A stretch of 64,000 nt of DNA from CAVTWH01 sp963794685 (GCA_963794685.1 CAWCFK010000004.1:806001-870000); one strand, 5' to 3'; counted from the stretch's first letter, positions 47,678 to 56,931 are shown. The notes: generated from the letters alone by a model not told the origin. Numbers and translations: made by a program.

Positions 47678-48400
47678 CTATCGCGGGGTCAGCACCCGAA
47701 ACTCACGGCCATCGGGATCAGCCATCAGCACCCAGCTGAGCTCGCCCTCGCCGCCCTCGATGCGGGTCGCCCCGAAGGAGACGAGCCGGTCGATCTCCTC
47801 TTGCTGATCACCGTCGACGGGTGGGGCGAGGTCGAAATGCAGTCGGATGTTCCCGGTCCGCGGCCCCGACCACGCACCGTCCCAGGAGATCTTCGGGCCG
47901 CCCCGCGGCGAGCGGATCGCGGTCTGCAGATCCTGTTCCCAGACCAGCGGCCAGCCCAGCGCTTTGCTCCAGAAGTACCCGACCTGCGGTGAACCGACGC
48001 ACGTGAGCTCTGCCAGGAATCCGCAGCCGGCAAGCCAGTTGTTGGCCGGCTCGATGACGCAGAACTCGTTGCCTTCGGGGTCGGCGAGCACGACATGACC
48101 GTCTTCCGGGCGTTGGCCGACGTCGAGGTGCCGGGCGCCGAGTGCGAGCGCCCTCTCCACCGTCTGCTGCTGGTCCCCGAGGGACGTGCTTGTCAGATGG
48201 AGGTGCCGCTCGTACGGGCTGGACTGCTCCGCCCGGGTCGGACGAAACCGGAACCGGAACGCGGTGTCGTCGCTCGGCAGCAGCCCGACGCAGTCCTGGG
48301 TGTCGTCGGCCGTCTCCCAGCCGAGCAGGTCGCCCCAGAAGCGCGCCAGACCGGCTGGGTCGTTCGCGTCGAAGCGAATTGCCAGAAGCTGACCAGTCAT
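47678..48400 (-). CDS. Two-module VOC-family protein
   Basis: A 240-residue protein with two glyoxalase-like modules: the first (residues 1-115) has LLAIRFDANDPAGLARFWGDLL and VVLADPEGNEFCVIEP; the second (120-240) has GYFWSKALGWPLVW and WVLMADPDGREFRVL. The ending of each module is nearly the same, showing an internal duplication. ATG 48400 is preferred to an upstream ATG at 48412. Substrate unknown. Confidence 0.85.
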   Translation of the reverse strand: MTGQLLAIRFDANDPAGLARFWGDLLGWETADDTQDCVGLLPSDDTAFRFRFRPTRAEQSSPYERHLHLTSTSLGDQQQTVERALALGARHLDVGQRPEDGHVVLADPEGNEFCVIEPANNWLAGCGFLAELTCVGSPQVGYFWSKALGWPLVWEQDLQTAIRSPRGGPKISWDGAWSGPRTGNIRLHFDLAPPVDGDQQEEIDRLVSFGATRIEGGEGELSWVLMADPDGREFRVLTPR

Positions 48401-48534
48401 CGCGCTCAGCACTCCGATCCGCCCGCCCGAACGGCGGACCGGGCACGTGGCCTGCGCCCAGCGAAAACGCTAGGCCAGGGCGCCGGCCACACCAACCGAA
48501 TAAGTCAACGGCGATTGAGCCAACGGCGATGCGC

Positions 48535-48894
48535 TCAGACGCGGGCCGCGCCCACCGTCTCCTCGATCGGCACGATCACCACGCCGGTGCCGTACGCGAC
48601 GATCTCGTTGTAGTCGCCGGCGATGCCCCGGTGGTCGAAGCGCATCCCGACGACGGCGTTCGCGCCCAGCCGGCTGGCGTAGGCGATCATCTGCTCCACG
48701 GCGGCCTGCCGGGTGGCGATGAGTTGGCTGATCCGGGTCTCCATCGTGGTGCCGTCGAGACCCTTGATGCCCTCGGCGTACTTGTTGTCCATCCGCAGCG
48801 TGATCCCGATGACCTCACCTACGGTGTGGGTCACCCGGTGCCCGGGTACGTGATCAATGGTCGTCACCAACACCCTGCGCTCTTTCCCCGTCAT
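48535..48894 (-). CDS. YbjQ/UPF0145-family protein
   Basis: A 119-residue protein of the YbjQ family: VLVTTIDHVPGHRVTHTVGEVIG at the N-terminus, RQAAVEQMIAYASRLGANAVVGMRFD in the middle and AYGTGVVIVP at the end. Members form pentameric rings; metal binding has been proposed but the function is unknown. It diverges from the DUF1345 gene with 41 bases between, which must hold both promoters. Confidence 0.9.
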   Translation of the reverse strand: MTGKERRVLVTTIDHVPGHRVTHTVGEVIGITLRMDNKYAEGIKGLDGTTMETRISQLIATRQAAVEQMIAYASRLGANAVVGMRFDHRGIAGDYNEIVAYGTGVVIVPIEETVGAARV

Positions 48895-48935
48895 GACCGG
48901 CCCGAAACGCCCACCGGGGCATAGGCTGTCCGGCG

Positions 48936-49583
48936 ATGACCTGGCGCTCCTACGACCTCGCCCCGGCCCGGCTACGGCTGACCGGGTGCGCGGTGTTGGG
49001 CGTGCTGGTCGGAGTGCTGGCGGGATTCTTCTGGGTAGGCGTTGGGCCGGCGCTGCTGCTCGGCTGGGACGGCGCCGCCCTCGGCTACGTGATCTGGGCG
49101 CTGCTGGGTACCGCCCGACTCGACCCGGATGCCACCCTGCGCCGGGCCGTCGCCGAAGATCCCGGGCGGGCCGTCTTCGACCTGTTGCTGTTGGCTTCGG
49201 GCGTGGCCAGCCTGTTCGGCGTGGGTCTGGTGATCATGTCGGCGGGTATCAGCAGCCGGGAACGCAACCTCAGCGCGCTGCTTGCGGTGGGTACCGTGGT
49301 GGCCGGCTGGTCGCTGGTGCACACGGTGTTCGCCGAGCGTTACGCCCGGCTGTACTACCACGACGAGGTCGGCGGGATCGACTTCCACGATCCGCTGCCA
49401 CCGTCCTATCTGGACTTCATGTACCTGGCGTTCACGGTCGGGATGACCTTCCAGGTCTCCGACACCGAGATCGGCGACAAGACGATCCGGGCCACCGTGT
49501 TCCGGCACGCCCTGCTGTCCTACCTGTTCGGCACGGTCATCATCGCGGCCACCATCAACCTGCTGGTCGGCCTGGCCCGCTGA
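48936..49583 (+). CDS. DUF1345 membrane protein
   Basis: A 215-residue polytopic protein with about five transmembrane segments. Family features are LLLGWDGAALGYVIWALL in the second segment, HTVFAERYARLYY at the end of the fourth and DFMYLAFTVGMTFQVSDTEI before the last. The function is unknown. A 13-bp degenerate repeat starts at its stop codon. It runs toward the lacI gene with only 50 bases between. Confidence 0.88.
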   Translation: MTWRSYDLAPARLRLTGCAVLGVLVGVLAGFFWVGVGPALLLGWDGAALGYVIWALLGTARLDPDATLRRAVAEDPGRAVFDLLLLASGVASLFGVGLVIMSAGISSRERNLSALLAVGTVVAGWSLVHTVFAERYARLYYHDEVGGIDFHDPLPPSYLDFMYLAFTVGMTFQVSDTEIGDKTIRATVFRHALLSYLFGTVIIAATINLLVGLAR

Positions 49584-49625
49584 TCGGGCCCGCTGACCAG
49601 GCTCGCTGGCAGGGCTCGGTGACCC
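49574..49625. repeat. 13-bp degenerate direct repeat, four copies, from a stop codon
   Basis: GGCCCGCTGATCG, GGCCCGCTGACCA, GGCTCGCTGGCAG and GGCTCGGTGACCC follow each other at 49574, 49587, 49600 and 49613. The DUF1345 stop (TGA 49581-49583) is in the first unit. Confidence 0.7.
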
Positions 49626-49633
49626 GGCCGGGG

Positions 49634-50713
49634 TCAGTCGGCGCGTCGTGGCCCGGTGGAGTCCCGGATGGTCAGGTGCGTCGGCAGCAGCACCGACTGG
49701 CGTAGCGGCACCTGGGCCGGCGTGCCGTGCCGCAGCCGGGACAGCAGCATCGACACGGCCACCCGGCCGGCCCGCTCGATCGGCGCGGTGAGCGTGGTCA
49801 GCGGCGGGTGGCAGAAGTCCGCGCCGAAGATGTCGTCGCAGCCGACGATGCTCAGGTCGCCGGGGATGCGTACGCCGCGCTCGCGCAGCCGGCCCAGCAT
49901 GCCGATGGCGAGCTGGTCGTTGAAGGCGATGCAGGCGGTCGCCCCGCTGTGCAGGACGGCGTCGGCGGCCGCCCCGCCGGAGGTCAGGCCCCGGGGGTAC
50001 GGGCCGATCCGGCGGGCGGTCAGCCCGAAGCCGGCCAGCGCGCTGCGCACCGCCTGCCAGCGGGCGGCGTTCGGCCACGAGTTCTCCGGGCCGGACACGT
50101 AGACGATGTCCTTGTGCCCCAACGAGACCAGGTGCTCGGTGGCGTGCCGCATGCCGGCCGGGGTGTCGATCACGACGCTCTGCAGGCCGGCCACGTTGCG
50201 GTTGATGATGACCAGCGGGATCTCGGCGGCGAGCGCGGCCAGCGACCGGTCGGCGAGCCGGGAGGCGGCCAGGATCGCGCCGTCCAGGGACTGCCGCATC
50301 TTGTGCAGCATCTCCACTTCCAGCTCGGCCGAGTTCTCGGTGTCGATCAGCAGCTGGGCGTAGCCGGCCGCTTTCATCTCCTGCTGGGTGCCCCGGATGA
50401 TGCCGAAGTAGAACGGGTTGGTGACGTCGGAGACGACCAGGGCGATGTTGCCGGTACGGCCGGAGGTGAGCGCGCGGGCCTGCGGGTTGGGGACGTAGTT
50501 CAGTTGCCGGGCGGCGGCTTCGATGCGCAGCCGGGTGGCCTCGTTGACCCGGCCCGGCTTGGTGAGCGCGCGCGACACGGTGGACGGCGCGACCCCGGTG
50601 AGCTTGGCGATGTCGGTGATGGTGACCGGCCGCCCCGCTCGCGGTTCCGGCACCGGGGGGACGGCCGGGGCGCCGGGATCGGGGGACGGTGCCGGGGGTG
50701 GCTCGGCAGGCAT
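49634..50713 (-). CDS. LacI-family transcriptional repressor
   Basis: A 359-residue regulator: after a Pro-rich N-terminal tail of about 30 residues, the helix-turn-helix is DIAKLTGVAPSTVSRAL with the hinge helix ARALTSGRTGNIALVV, followed by a periplasmic-binding-protein-like sugar-sensing core (SDVTNPFYFGIIRGTQ and IVGCDDIFGADFCHPPLTT). It is divergent from the sugar ABC operon and an operator-like palindrome lies between them. The likely inducer is the sugar or sugar phosphate handled by that operon. Confidence 0.92.
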   Translation of the reverse strand: MPAEPPPAPSPDPGAPAVPPVPEPRAGRPVTITDIAKLTGVAPSTVSRALTKPGRVNEATRLRIEAAARQLNYVPNPQARALTSGRTGNIALVVSDVTNPFYFGIIRGTQQEMKAAGYAQLLIDTENSAELEVEMLHKMRQSLDGAILAASRLADRSLAALAAEIPLVIINRNVAGLQSVVIDTPAGMRHATEHLVSLGHKDIVYVSGPENSWPNAARWQAVRSALAGFGLTARRIGPYPRGLTSGGAAADAVLHSGATACIAFNDQLAIGMLGRLRERGVRIPGDLSIVGCDDIFGADFCHPPLTTLTAPIERAGRVAVSMLLSRLRHGTPAQVPLRQSVLLPTHLTIRDSTGPRRAD

Positions 50714-50742
50714 GGTGCCAGGGAAGCACGAATGGCAACGGT

Positions 50743-50758
50743 TGGCAAACGCTTGCCA
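50743..50758. promoter_or_regulatory. LacI-type operator palindrome
   Basis: TGGCAAACGCTTGCCA is a near-perfect palindrome with the central CG typical of LacI-family operators. It lies 30 bases before lacI and 88 bases before the binding-protein gene, so one site could control both. The flanks (GGCAACG on the left and CGTTGTTGCC on the right) extend the symmetry. Confidence 0.7.
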
Positions 50759-50845
50759 TCGTTGTTGCCGTGCGGTTAACGTCCCGGGAATCCAGCAGTA
50801 CCCGCCTCCTCCACACCCCCATTTCGCACGCTGAGGAGCACACCC

Positions 50846-52186
50846 ATGAAATCGAGACGGCTGATCGCGCTGTGTGGCGCGGTCGTGCTGACCCTGGGCC
50901 TGGCCGCCTGCGGCTCTGACGACAAGAAGACCGGCGACGATAACGGCAAGATCGATGGCACCGGGAAGACTCTCGACGTCTTCATGGGCGCCAACACCAT
51001 CTACCCGGAGCAGCAGCGCGCCTGGTTCGCCGACGTTTCCGCCAAGTTCAAGGCGCAGACCGGGGCGGAGGTGAAGTTCGAGACGTTCGCTTCGGCCAAC
51101 GACGAACTCACCAAGATCCAGACTTCGGTACTGTCCGGCCAGGGCCCCGACATCTACGCCCTGGGCACCACCTTCACTCCCACCGCGTACGCCACCGGAG
51201 CGTTCCTCACCCTCGGCGACGCCGAGTGGAAGAAGATCGGCGGCAAGGACCGGTTCCTGCCGGCCACCCTGGGCATCTCCGGTCCCGACGAGGCGCACCA
51301 GGTGGGCATCCCGTTCGCCAGCCGGCCGTTCGTGATGGCCTACAACAAGGATCTGCTCGCTGCCGCCGGCATCGCCAAGCCGTCGGACAGCTGGGACGGG
51401 CTGCTCGGCCAGGCCAAGCAGCTCACCACCGGTGACGTGCACGGCCTGGCGGTCGCCTACGCGGACGGCTTCGACCCCTGGAAGTTCATCTGGGCGATGA
51501 ACATCCAGGCCGGCAACCCGACCGTGGACGGCACCAAGGCGAAGATCGACGACCCGACCACGCTGGCCGCGTACAAGGCGTACCTGGGCTGGCTGGCCAC
51601 CGACAAGGTGGTCGACCCGGCCGCCGTGGGTTGGAAGAACGCCCAGGCCATCGCGGCCTTCGGGGCGGGCAAGGCGGCGTTCCTGCCGATGGTGTCGGCC
51701 AGCTCCAAGGTCACCCTGGACAAGTCCTCGGTGGCCGGCAAGTACGCCTACGCGCTGATGCCGACCATCCCACCGGGGGCCACCTCGACGTCCGGTACCC
51801 CGGCGACCAGCATCCTGTCCGGCGACAACATCGTGGTCGCCAAGTACACCAAGAACAAGGACCTGGCCCTGGCGCTGATCAACATGCTGACCACCGCCGA
51901 CAGCCAGACCGCCTACTACAAGACCTTCGGCGACCTGCCGACCAACGTCGACGCCGCCAAGGCGCTGCAGTCCGACCCGGCGCTCGCGCCGATCATCGAC
52001 TCGGCCGGCAAGGCGCACGGCACCCCGTTCAACGGGGCCTGGGGTCAGGTGCAGTTGGCCCTGGTGAACGTGGTGGTGCAGTCCATCCCGGATCTGTCCG
52101 CCGGCAAGGTCGACGACGCGAAGCTCGCCAAGCTGGTCAAGGACGCCCAGGCCACCGCCCAGGCGGCTCTTGACAAGAGCAAGTGA
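50846..52186 (+). CDS. Sugar ABC transporter substrate-binding lipoprotein
   Basis: A 446-residue extracellular solute-binding protein (family 1). The signal peptide ends in the lipobox LAAC with C22. The mature part has TGAEVKFETFASANDELTKI, SGQGPDIYALG and PFASRPFVMAYNKDLLAAAG, as in binding proteins for oligosaccharides or sugar alcohols. ATG 50846 has a GAGGAG box upstream. It is the first gene of a seven-base-spaced operon with two permeases. Confidence 0.92.
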   Translation: MKSRRLIALCGAVVLTLGLAACGSDDKKTGDDNGKIDGTGKTLDVFMGANTIYPEQQRAWFADVSAKFKAQTGAEVKFETFASANDELTKIQTSVLSGQGPDIYALGTTFTPTAYATGAFLTLGDAEWKKIGGKDRFLPATLGISGPDEAHQVGIPFASRPFVMAYNKDLLAAAGIAKPSDSWDGLLGQAKQLTTGDVHGLAVAYADGFDPWKFIWAMNIQAGNPTVDGTKAKIDDPTTLAAYKAYLGWLATDKVVDPAAVGWKNAQAIAAFGAGKAAFLPMVSASSKVTLDKSSVAGKYAYALMPTIPPGATSTSGTPATSILSGDNIVVAKYTKNKDLALALINMLTTADSQTAYYKTFGDLPTNVDAAKALQSDPALAPIIDSAGKAHGTPFNGAWGQVQLALVNVVVQSIPDLSAGKVDDAKLAKLVKDAQATAQAALDKSK

Positions 52187-52193
52187 TCTGATC

Positions 52194-53180
52194 GTGACCA
52201 GGTCGCTGCCCGCCCAACGGGCGCAGGCGTCGACCGGTGACCCGGCCGTGGGACTTCCCCCCACGGCCGGGCGCCGGCCCCGGCGACGCCGCCCGGCCTC
52301 CGAGCGCCAACGTCCACTGTGGATGCTCGCCCCCGGTGGCTTGTTGATGATCGTCGTCATCGTCGTCCCGCTCGTCGTCGCGCTCTACATCTCCCTGCTC
52401 GACCTGGACCAGTACTCGTTCCGGGAGTGGATCCACGCCCCGTTCGTCGGGCTCGACAACTACGCCGACGCCTTGCGCGGCAACGAGTTCGGGCACAGTG
52501 TCTGGATCAGCGTCAGCTACGCGGCGATCGTCACGGTGGCCGCGCTGCCGGTCGGGGTGGCCGCCGCGCTCGCCGTGCACACCCCGTTCCCCGGTCGGGG
52601 CGCGGTGCGTTCGGTGTTCCTGGTGCCGTATGTGCTGCCGGCCTTCGTGCTCGGCGAGATCTGGCGCACCATCCTGCAACCCAGCGGCGTCGCCAACGGA
52701 ATCCTCGCGCACCTGGGCATCCACGGCGGGCTGTGGCTCAACGGCCCGAAGAGCTACTGGTCGCTGGTGATCGTGCAGACCTGGGCGAGCTGGCCGCTGA
52801 TCTACCTGCTGGTGCTGGCCGGCCTGCAGGCCATCGACCCGACCGTGCACGAGGCCGCCGCGCTCGACGGGGCCGGCTGGTGGGCGAAGCTGCGCTACGT
52901 GATCCTGCCGCACCTGGGTGGCCCGATCTCGCTGGGCCTGCTCATCTCGTTCCTGCACAACGTCAACAACTTCACCCTGCCGTTCGTGCTGTTCGGCGTG
53001 CCCGCCCCGCACGACGTGGCGGTGCTGCCGGTGTTGACGTACGTGACCAGCTTCCAGAACTTCTCGTTCGGCCTCAGCGCCGCGATGGCGGTCTTCTCGC
53101 TGCTGCTGATCGCGGTGCCGCTCGCGGTCTACCTGCGGGCCGTCCGGCTGGACACCGCGACGGAGGGACGCCGCCGATGA
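52194..53180 (+). CDS. Sugar ABC transporter permease (MalF-like)
   Basis: A 328-residue permease with six predicted transmembrane segments. The N-terminal tail is basic (RRPRRRRPASERQR) before the first segment LLMIVVIVVPLVVALYISLL. The cytoplasmic EAA loop that docks the ATPase is EAAALDGAGWWAKLRYV. GTG 52194 gives a start seven bases after the binding-protein stop; an in-frame TTG at 52170 overlaps that gene. The stop overlaps the next start. Confidence 0.92.
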   Translation: MTRSLPAQRAQASTGDPAVGLPPTAGRRPRRRRPASERQRPLWMLAPGGLLMIVVIVVPLVVALYISLLDLDQYSFREWIHAPFVGLDNYADALRGNEFGHSVWISVSYAAIVTVAALPVGVAAALAVHTPFPGRGAVRSVFLVPYVLPAFVLGEIWRTILQPSGVANGILAHLGIHGGLWLNGPKSYWSLVIVQTWASWPLIYLLVLAGLQAIDPTVHEAAALDGAGWWAKLRYVILPHLGGPISLGLLISFLHNVNNFTLPFVLFGVPAPHDVAVLPVLTYVTSFQNFSFGLSAAMAVFSLLLIAVPLAVYLRAVRLDTATEGRRR

Positions 53181-54049
53181 CCACCACCCCCAGCGCCCGT
53201 GCGGTGCACCGGCTGCTGCCCGGGCCGCTCCAGTTCACCGTGATCGCCGTCCTGGTGCTGTCGATCCTCGGGCCGGTCTCCTACATCCTGTTCGCCTCGG
53301 TCTCCTCAGACCTGTCGGTGGCCGCCGGTAGGTACCTGCCGACGGAGCTGGATTTCGGCAACTACAGCCGGATCTGGACCACCGTCGACCTCGCGAACGG
53401 CCTGAAGAACAGCATCATCGTGTCCGGCTCGATGGCGCTGGTGTGCGCGCTGGTGGCCACCGCCACCGCGTACGTGCTGGTGCGCTTCGACTTCTTCGGG
53501 CGCGTCGCCATCCTGCGGGCGCTGCTGGCATTGCAGTCCATCCCCGGGACCCTGCTGCTGCTGCCGGTGTTCGTGCTGTTCGCCAGCGCGGCCACGGTGT
53601 TCCAGCTCCAGGTGATCGGTACCCGCTGGGCGCTGTTCATCACCTACCTCACCTTCGCGCTGCCGTTCTCCACCTGGGTGATGGTGACCTACCTGCGCAG
53701 CCTGCCCCGGGAGTTGGACGAGGCGGCCCGCATCGACGGCGCCAGCCCGCTGCAGACGCTGGTCCGCATCGTGTTGCCGCTGAGCTGGCCGGGGCTGGTG
53801 GTCGCCGGCATCTTCGCCTTCCTGCTCGGCTGGAACGACGTGCTCTACGCCTCGGTGATGACCAACAGCGACAGCCGGACCGCGGCGGTCGCCCTGCAGG
53901 TCTTCGGCTCGGCCCAGGAGGGCGGCGCAATTCCGGTGTACGGGCAGCTGATGGCCGCCGCGCTGGTCTGCGCCGCACCGGTGGTGCTTCTCTACCTTGT
54001 TTTCCAACGGTTCCTGATCGGCGGACTTACCACGGGCGGGGTGAAGTAG
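53177..54049 (+). CDS. Sugar ABC transporter permease (MalG-like)
   Basis: A 290-residue permease with six predicted membrane segments. The EAA loop is DEAARIDGASPLQTLVRIV, and the MalG-type gate region is LGWNDVLYASVMTN. ATG 53177 overlaps the preceding stop by four bases. No ATPase gene is found in the operon, so the pair probably uses a shared ATPase of the MsiK type, as in Streptomyces (inference). Confidence 0.92.
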   Translation: MTTTPSARAVHRLLPGPLQFTVIAVLVLSILGPVSYILFASVSSDLSVAAGRYLPTELDFGNYSRIWTTVDLANGLKNSIIVSGSMALVCALVATATAYVLVRFDFFGRVAILRALLALQSIPGTLLLLPVFVLFASAATVFQLQVIGTRWALFITYLTFALPFSTWVMVTYLRSLPRELDEAARIDGASPLQTLVRIVLPLSWPGLVVAGIFAFLLGWNDVLYASVMTNSDSRTAAVALQVFGSAQEGGAIPVYGQLMAAALVCAAPVVLLYLVFQRFLIGGLTTGGVK

Positions 54050-54889
54050 ATGGGTGGACCGAGCTGGCAGCTCACCGGTTTCGGCGACGAGATCGACGCG
54101 GACCCGGCGGTCCAGTTGGCCGTGCTGGCCGCGCTGGGTGCCCGGCACATCGAGGTACGCAGCGCCTGGGGCGTGAACATCGTCGACCTGAGCGCCGAGC
54201 AACTCGACGCACTCGCGGAGGAGTTGGCGCGGCGGGCGATGCGGGTCTCCGCGATAGCCTCCCCGATCGGCAAGGTGGACGTCTACGCCGACCCGGCCGC
54301 CGAGTACGCCCGGCTGGAGCGGGCGGTGGCTGCCGCGCACCGGCTGGACGCCTCCTACATCCGGATCTTCTCGTTCTACCGGCCGGACGGCGTGGCCGTC
54401 GAGGAGATCCGCGACCCGGTGCTGCGGCAACTGAGCGCCTTCGCCGACCTGGCGCAGCGCGAGGGGCTGGTGCTGGTGCACGAGAACGAGAAGGAGATCT
54501 ACGGCGACATCCCGGAACGCTGCCTGGATCTGATCGAATCGGTCGGCTCGCCGGCCCTGCGGGTCGCCTGGGACAACGCGAACTTCGTGCAGTGCGGGGT
54601 ACAGCCGTTCACGCAGGGGTACGCGATGCTCCGGCCGTACCTGGAATATCTCCAGGTGAAGGACGCGCTGGCGGCCACCGGCGTGGTGGTGCCGGCGGGT
54701 GAGGGCGACGGCGAGTTGCGGGAGACGGTGACCGCGCTGCGCGATGACGGGTACACCGGATTCGCCTCGCTCGAACCGCACCTGGCCGACCAGCACGCCC
54801 TCGGCGGGTTCTCCGGGCCGGCCGAGTTCGGCCGCGCCGCCCGCGCCTTCGCCGGCCTCACCAAGGAAATCGGAGTGGGACTCGAATGA
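54050..54889 (+). CDS. Sugar phosphate isomerase/epimerase-family TIM barrel (first copy)
   Basis: A 279-residue xylose-isomerase-like TIM barrel, starting at the base after the permease stop. Metal-ligand-type residues are in VLVHENEKEIYG (Glu), RVAWDNANFVQCG (Asp) and GFASLEPHLAD (Glu). Such enzymes interconvert keto- and aldo-sugars or act as inosose dehydratases. With the oxidoreductase and second isomerase next to it, it likely acts on the imported sugar. Confidence 0.87.
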   Translation: MGGPSWQLTGFGDEIDADPAVQLAVLAALGARHIEVRSAWGVNIVDLSAEQLDALAEELARRAMRVSAIASPIGKVDVYADPAAEYARLERAVAAAHRLDASYIRIFSFYRPDGVAVEEIRDPVLRQLSAFADLAQREGLVLVHENEKEIYGDIPERCLDLIESVGSPALRVAWDNANFVQCGVQPFTQGYAMLRPYLEYLQVKDALAATGVVVPAGEGDGELRETVTALRDDGYTGFASLEPHLADQHALGGFSGPAEFGRAARAFAGLTKEIGVGLE

Positions 54890-56010
54890 GCGCACCCCTC
54901 GGCGTCGCCATCGTGGGCGCCGGCATCATCGGCCGCAACCACGCCGCCGCGATCGCCCGGCAGCCCCGGCTGCGGGTGGCGGCCGTGGTCGACCCGGACG
55001 CCGTCGCCCGGGATGCGCTGGTGACCGCCGCGTCCGGCGCGACCGGCTACGCCACCCTGGCCGACGCGCTCGCCGACCCGGCCGTCGACGTGGTCGCGAT
55101 CTGCACGCCCAGCGGGCTGCACGCGGCCGACGCCGAGGCGGCGCTGGCCGCCGGCCGGCACGTCCTGGTGGAGAAGCCGGTGGACGTCACCCTGCCACCG
55201 GCCCGGTCACTCGCGGCCGCGGCAGCCCTGGCCGCGCAGCGGGGTCAGGTGACCGCGGTGGTCAGCCAGCACCGCTTCGACCCGGCCAGCGTGGCGGTCG
55301 CCCGTGCGGTGGCGGCCGGCGACTTCGGCGTCGTCTCCTCGGCCGTCGCCTCGGTCGCCTGGTGGCGGGGGCAGGAGTACTACGACTCGGCCGGCTGGCG
55401 GGGCACCTGGACGCTCGACGGTGGCGGGGCGCTGGCCAACCAGGGCGTGCACACCGCCGACCTGCTGCTCTGGCTGCTCGGTACCCCCGTTTCGGTGTAC
55501 GCGCAGACCGCGATGCTGGCGCACCGGGACATCGAGGTGGAGGACGTGGTGGTCGCCACCGTCTCGTTCGCCTCCGGCGCGCTCGCCGTCCTGCACGCCA
55601 CCACCGCCGCCTACCCGGGGGTCGCCGTGCGGCTCGCCGTGCACGGCTCGACCGGCTCGGCGGTGCTGCACGACGACCAGTTGGAGTACTTCCACACCCG
55701 CTCCGGCCCGGCCGACGCGGCAGCCGTGGTCGACGCCGAGGACCTGCGCGGCAACCCGAAGGGGGCCGATCCGTTCGTGGTCGGGCACCTGCGCCAGTAC
55801 GACGACCTGGTGTCCGCCATCGACACCGGCCGGCCGCCCGGCGTCACCGTTGACGACGCGCTGCTGGCCCTGGCCCTGGTCCGGGCGGTCTACGTCTCGG
55901 CCACCCTGGGCCGCCCGATCGAGATGGCCGACGTGCTGGCCGGCGAGTACGACAAGGAGCCGGTCCGGATCGTGCGCCGGGCCGACGCGGAAGAAAAGGC
56001 AGAACTGTGA
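54886..56010 (+). CDS. Gfo/Idh/MocA-family NAD(P)-dependent oxidoreductase
   Basis: A 374-residue dehydrogenase: N-terminal Rossmann motif VAIVGAGIIGRNHA, the EKP motif VLVEKPVDV, and DGGGALANQGVHTADLLLW, with the catalytic-type His near residue 190, in the substrate domain. Likely oxidises a sugar or inositol-like alcohol imported by the adjacent transporter. The start overlaps the preceding stop and the stop overlaps the next start by four bases each, showing a tight operon. Confidence 0.9.
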   Translation: MSAPLGVAIVGAGIIGRNHAAAIARQPRLRVAAVVDPDAVARDALVTAASGATGYATLADALADPAVDVVAICTPSGLHAADAEAALAAGRHVLVEKPVDVTLPPARSLAAAAALAAQRGQVTAVVSQHRFDPASVAVARAVAAGDFGVVSSAVASVAWWRGQEYYDSAGWRGTWTLDGGGALANQGVHTADLLLWLLGTPVSVYAQTAMLAHRDIEVEDVVVATVSFASGALAVLHATTAAYPGVAVRLAVHGSTGSAVLHDDQLEYFHTRSGPADAAAVVDAEDLRGNPKGADPFVVGHLRQYDDLVSAIDTGRPPGVTVDDALLALALVRAVYVSATLGRPIEMADVLAGEYDKEPVRIVRRADAEEKAEL

Positions 56011-56858
56011 AACTCTCCATCTTCACCGCCTCCACCCCCGACTGGACCCCCGCGCAGGCGGCCAAAATCCTTGCCGCCCAAGGCTGGGAGGGCATCGAGT
56101 GGCGGATCACCGACCAGCAGGACGCACCCGTTCCCGGCTTCTGGGCCGGCAACCGGGCCACCTGGCCGCTGACCGGCCTGGAGGACTCCCTCGCCGAGAT
56201 CGCCGCCGTCACCCGCGACGCCGGCCTGGAGTTCTCCGGCCTCGGCGGGTACGCCCGCAGCTACCAGCGCGACGACGTGGCCCGGCTGCTCGCCGCCACC
56301 GCTGAACTCGGCGCCGGCCAGGTCCGGGTCACCATGCCGACCCTCGACCAGGGCTCCTACCGGGAACTGTTCGCGCAGACCCGGGCGGATCTCGTCTGGG
56401 CCGCCGAGCGGGCCGCCGCACTGGGCGTGAAGGCGCTGGTGGAGTTGCACCACCGCACCATCGTGGCGTCCGCGTCGGCGGCGATCCGGCTGCTCGACGG
56501 CCTCGACCCGGCGCACGTGGGCGTCATCCACGACGTGGGCAACCTGGTAATCGAGGGGCAGGAGGACTACGCCGCAGCCTTCGACATGCTCGGGCCGTAC
56601 CTGGCGCACGCGCACGTGAAGAACGTGGCGTGGGCCCCGGTCGGGCCGGCGGACGGGGGAGTGGTGCGCTGGAAGGAGGACTGGGCCACCATGCGTACCG
56701 GCCAGGCCGACATCGCCGGGTACCTGGCGGCGCTGCGTGCCCACGGCTACGACGGCTGGGTCACCTCCGAGGACTTCTCCACAGCGCTCCCGCTGGAACA
56801 GCGCTGCGCCGACAACCTCGCCTACCTCCGTTCCCTCCTGGAGCCGGTCGCCGCCTGA
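56007..56858 (+). CDS. Sugar phosphate isomerase/epimerase-family TIM barrel (second copy)
   Basis: A 283-residue xylose-isomerase-like TIM barrel of the IolE/IolI type: WEGIEWRITDQQDAPV near the start, ALVELHHRTIVASA (metal-ligand Glu), VGVIHDVGNLVIEGQEDY (His and Asp) and GWVTSEDFSTALPLE at the end. It is related to the 54050 gene but not a recent copy. It ends the sugar operon; a strong hairpin follows. Confidence 0.87.
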   Translation: MKLSIFTASTPDWTPAQAAKILAAQGWEGIEWRITDQQDAPVPGFWAGNRATWPLTGLEDSLAEIAAVTRDAGLEFSGLGGYARSYQRDDVARLLAATAELGAGQVRVTMPTLDQGSYRELFAQTRADLVWAAERAAALGVKALVELHHRTIVASASAAIRLLDGLDPAHVGVIHDVGNLVIEGQEDYAAAFDMLGPYLAHAHVKNVAWAPVGPADGGVVRWKEDWATMRTGQADIAGYLAALRAHGYDGWVTSEDFSTALPLEQRCADNLAYLRSLLEPVAA

Positions 56859-56888
56859 CCGGGTGGACTGATCGCTGGCGGCGACCAC

Positions 56889-56931
56889 CCGCCTCGCTGC
56901 CGCGCCGGTGCGGGACGCAGCAGCGAGGCGG
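56889..56931. terminator. Hairpin after the sugar operon
   Basis: CCGCCTCGCTGC (56889-56900) pairs perfectly with GCAGCGAGGCGG (56920-56931), with a 19-base loop, 30 bases after the operon's last stop and directly before the stop of a small minus-strand ORF. A bidirectional terminator is likely. Confidence 0.6.

Noticed and set aside
49634..52360. LacI protein extended to 908 codons
   Set aside because: The extension is antisense to the binding-protein gene and the operator lies inside it; ATG 50713 gives the normal LacI length.
52319..54049. A 576-codon frame running into the second permease
   Set aside because: The first half is out of frame with the first permease; the MalG-like gene starts at 53177.
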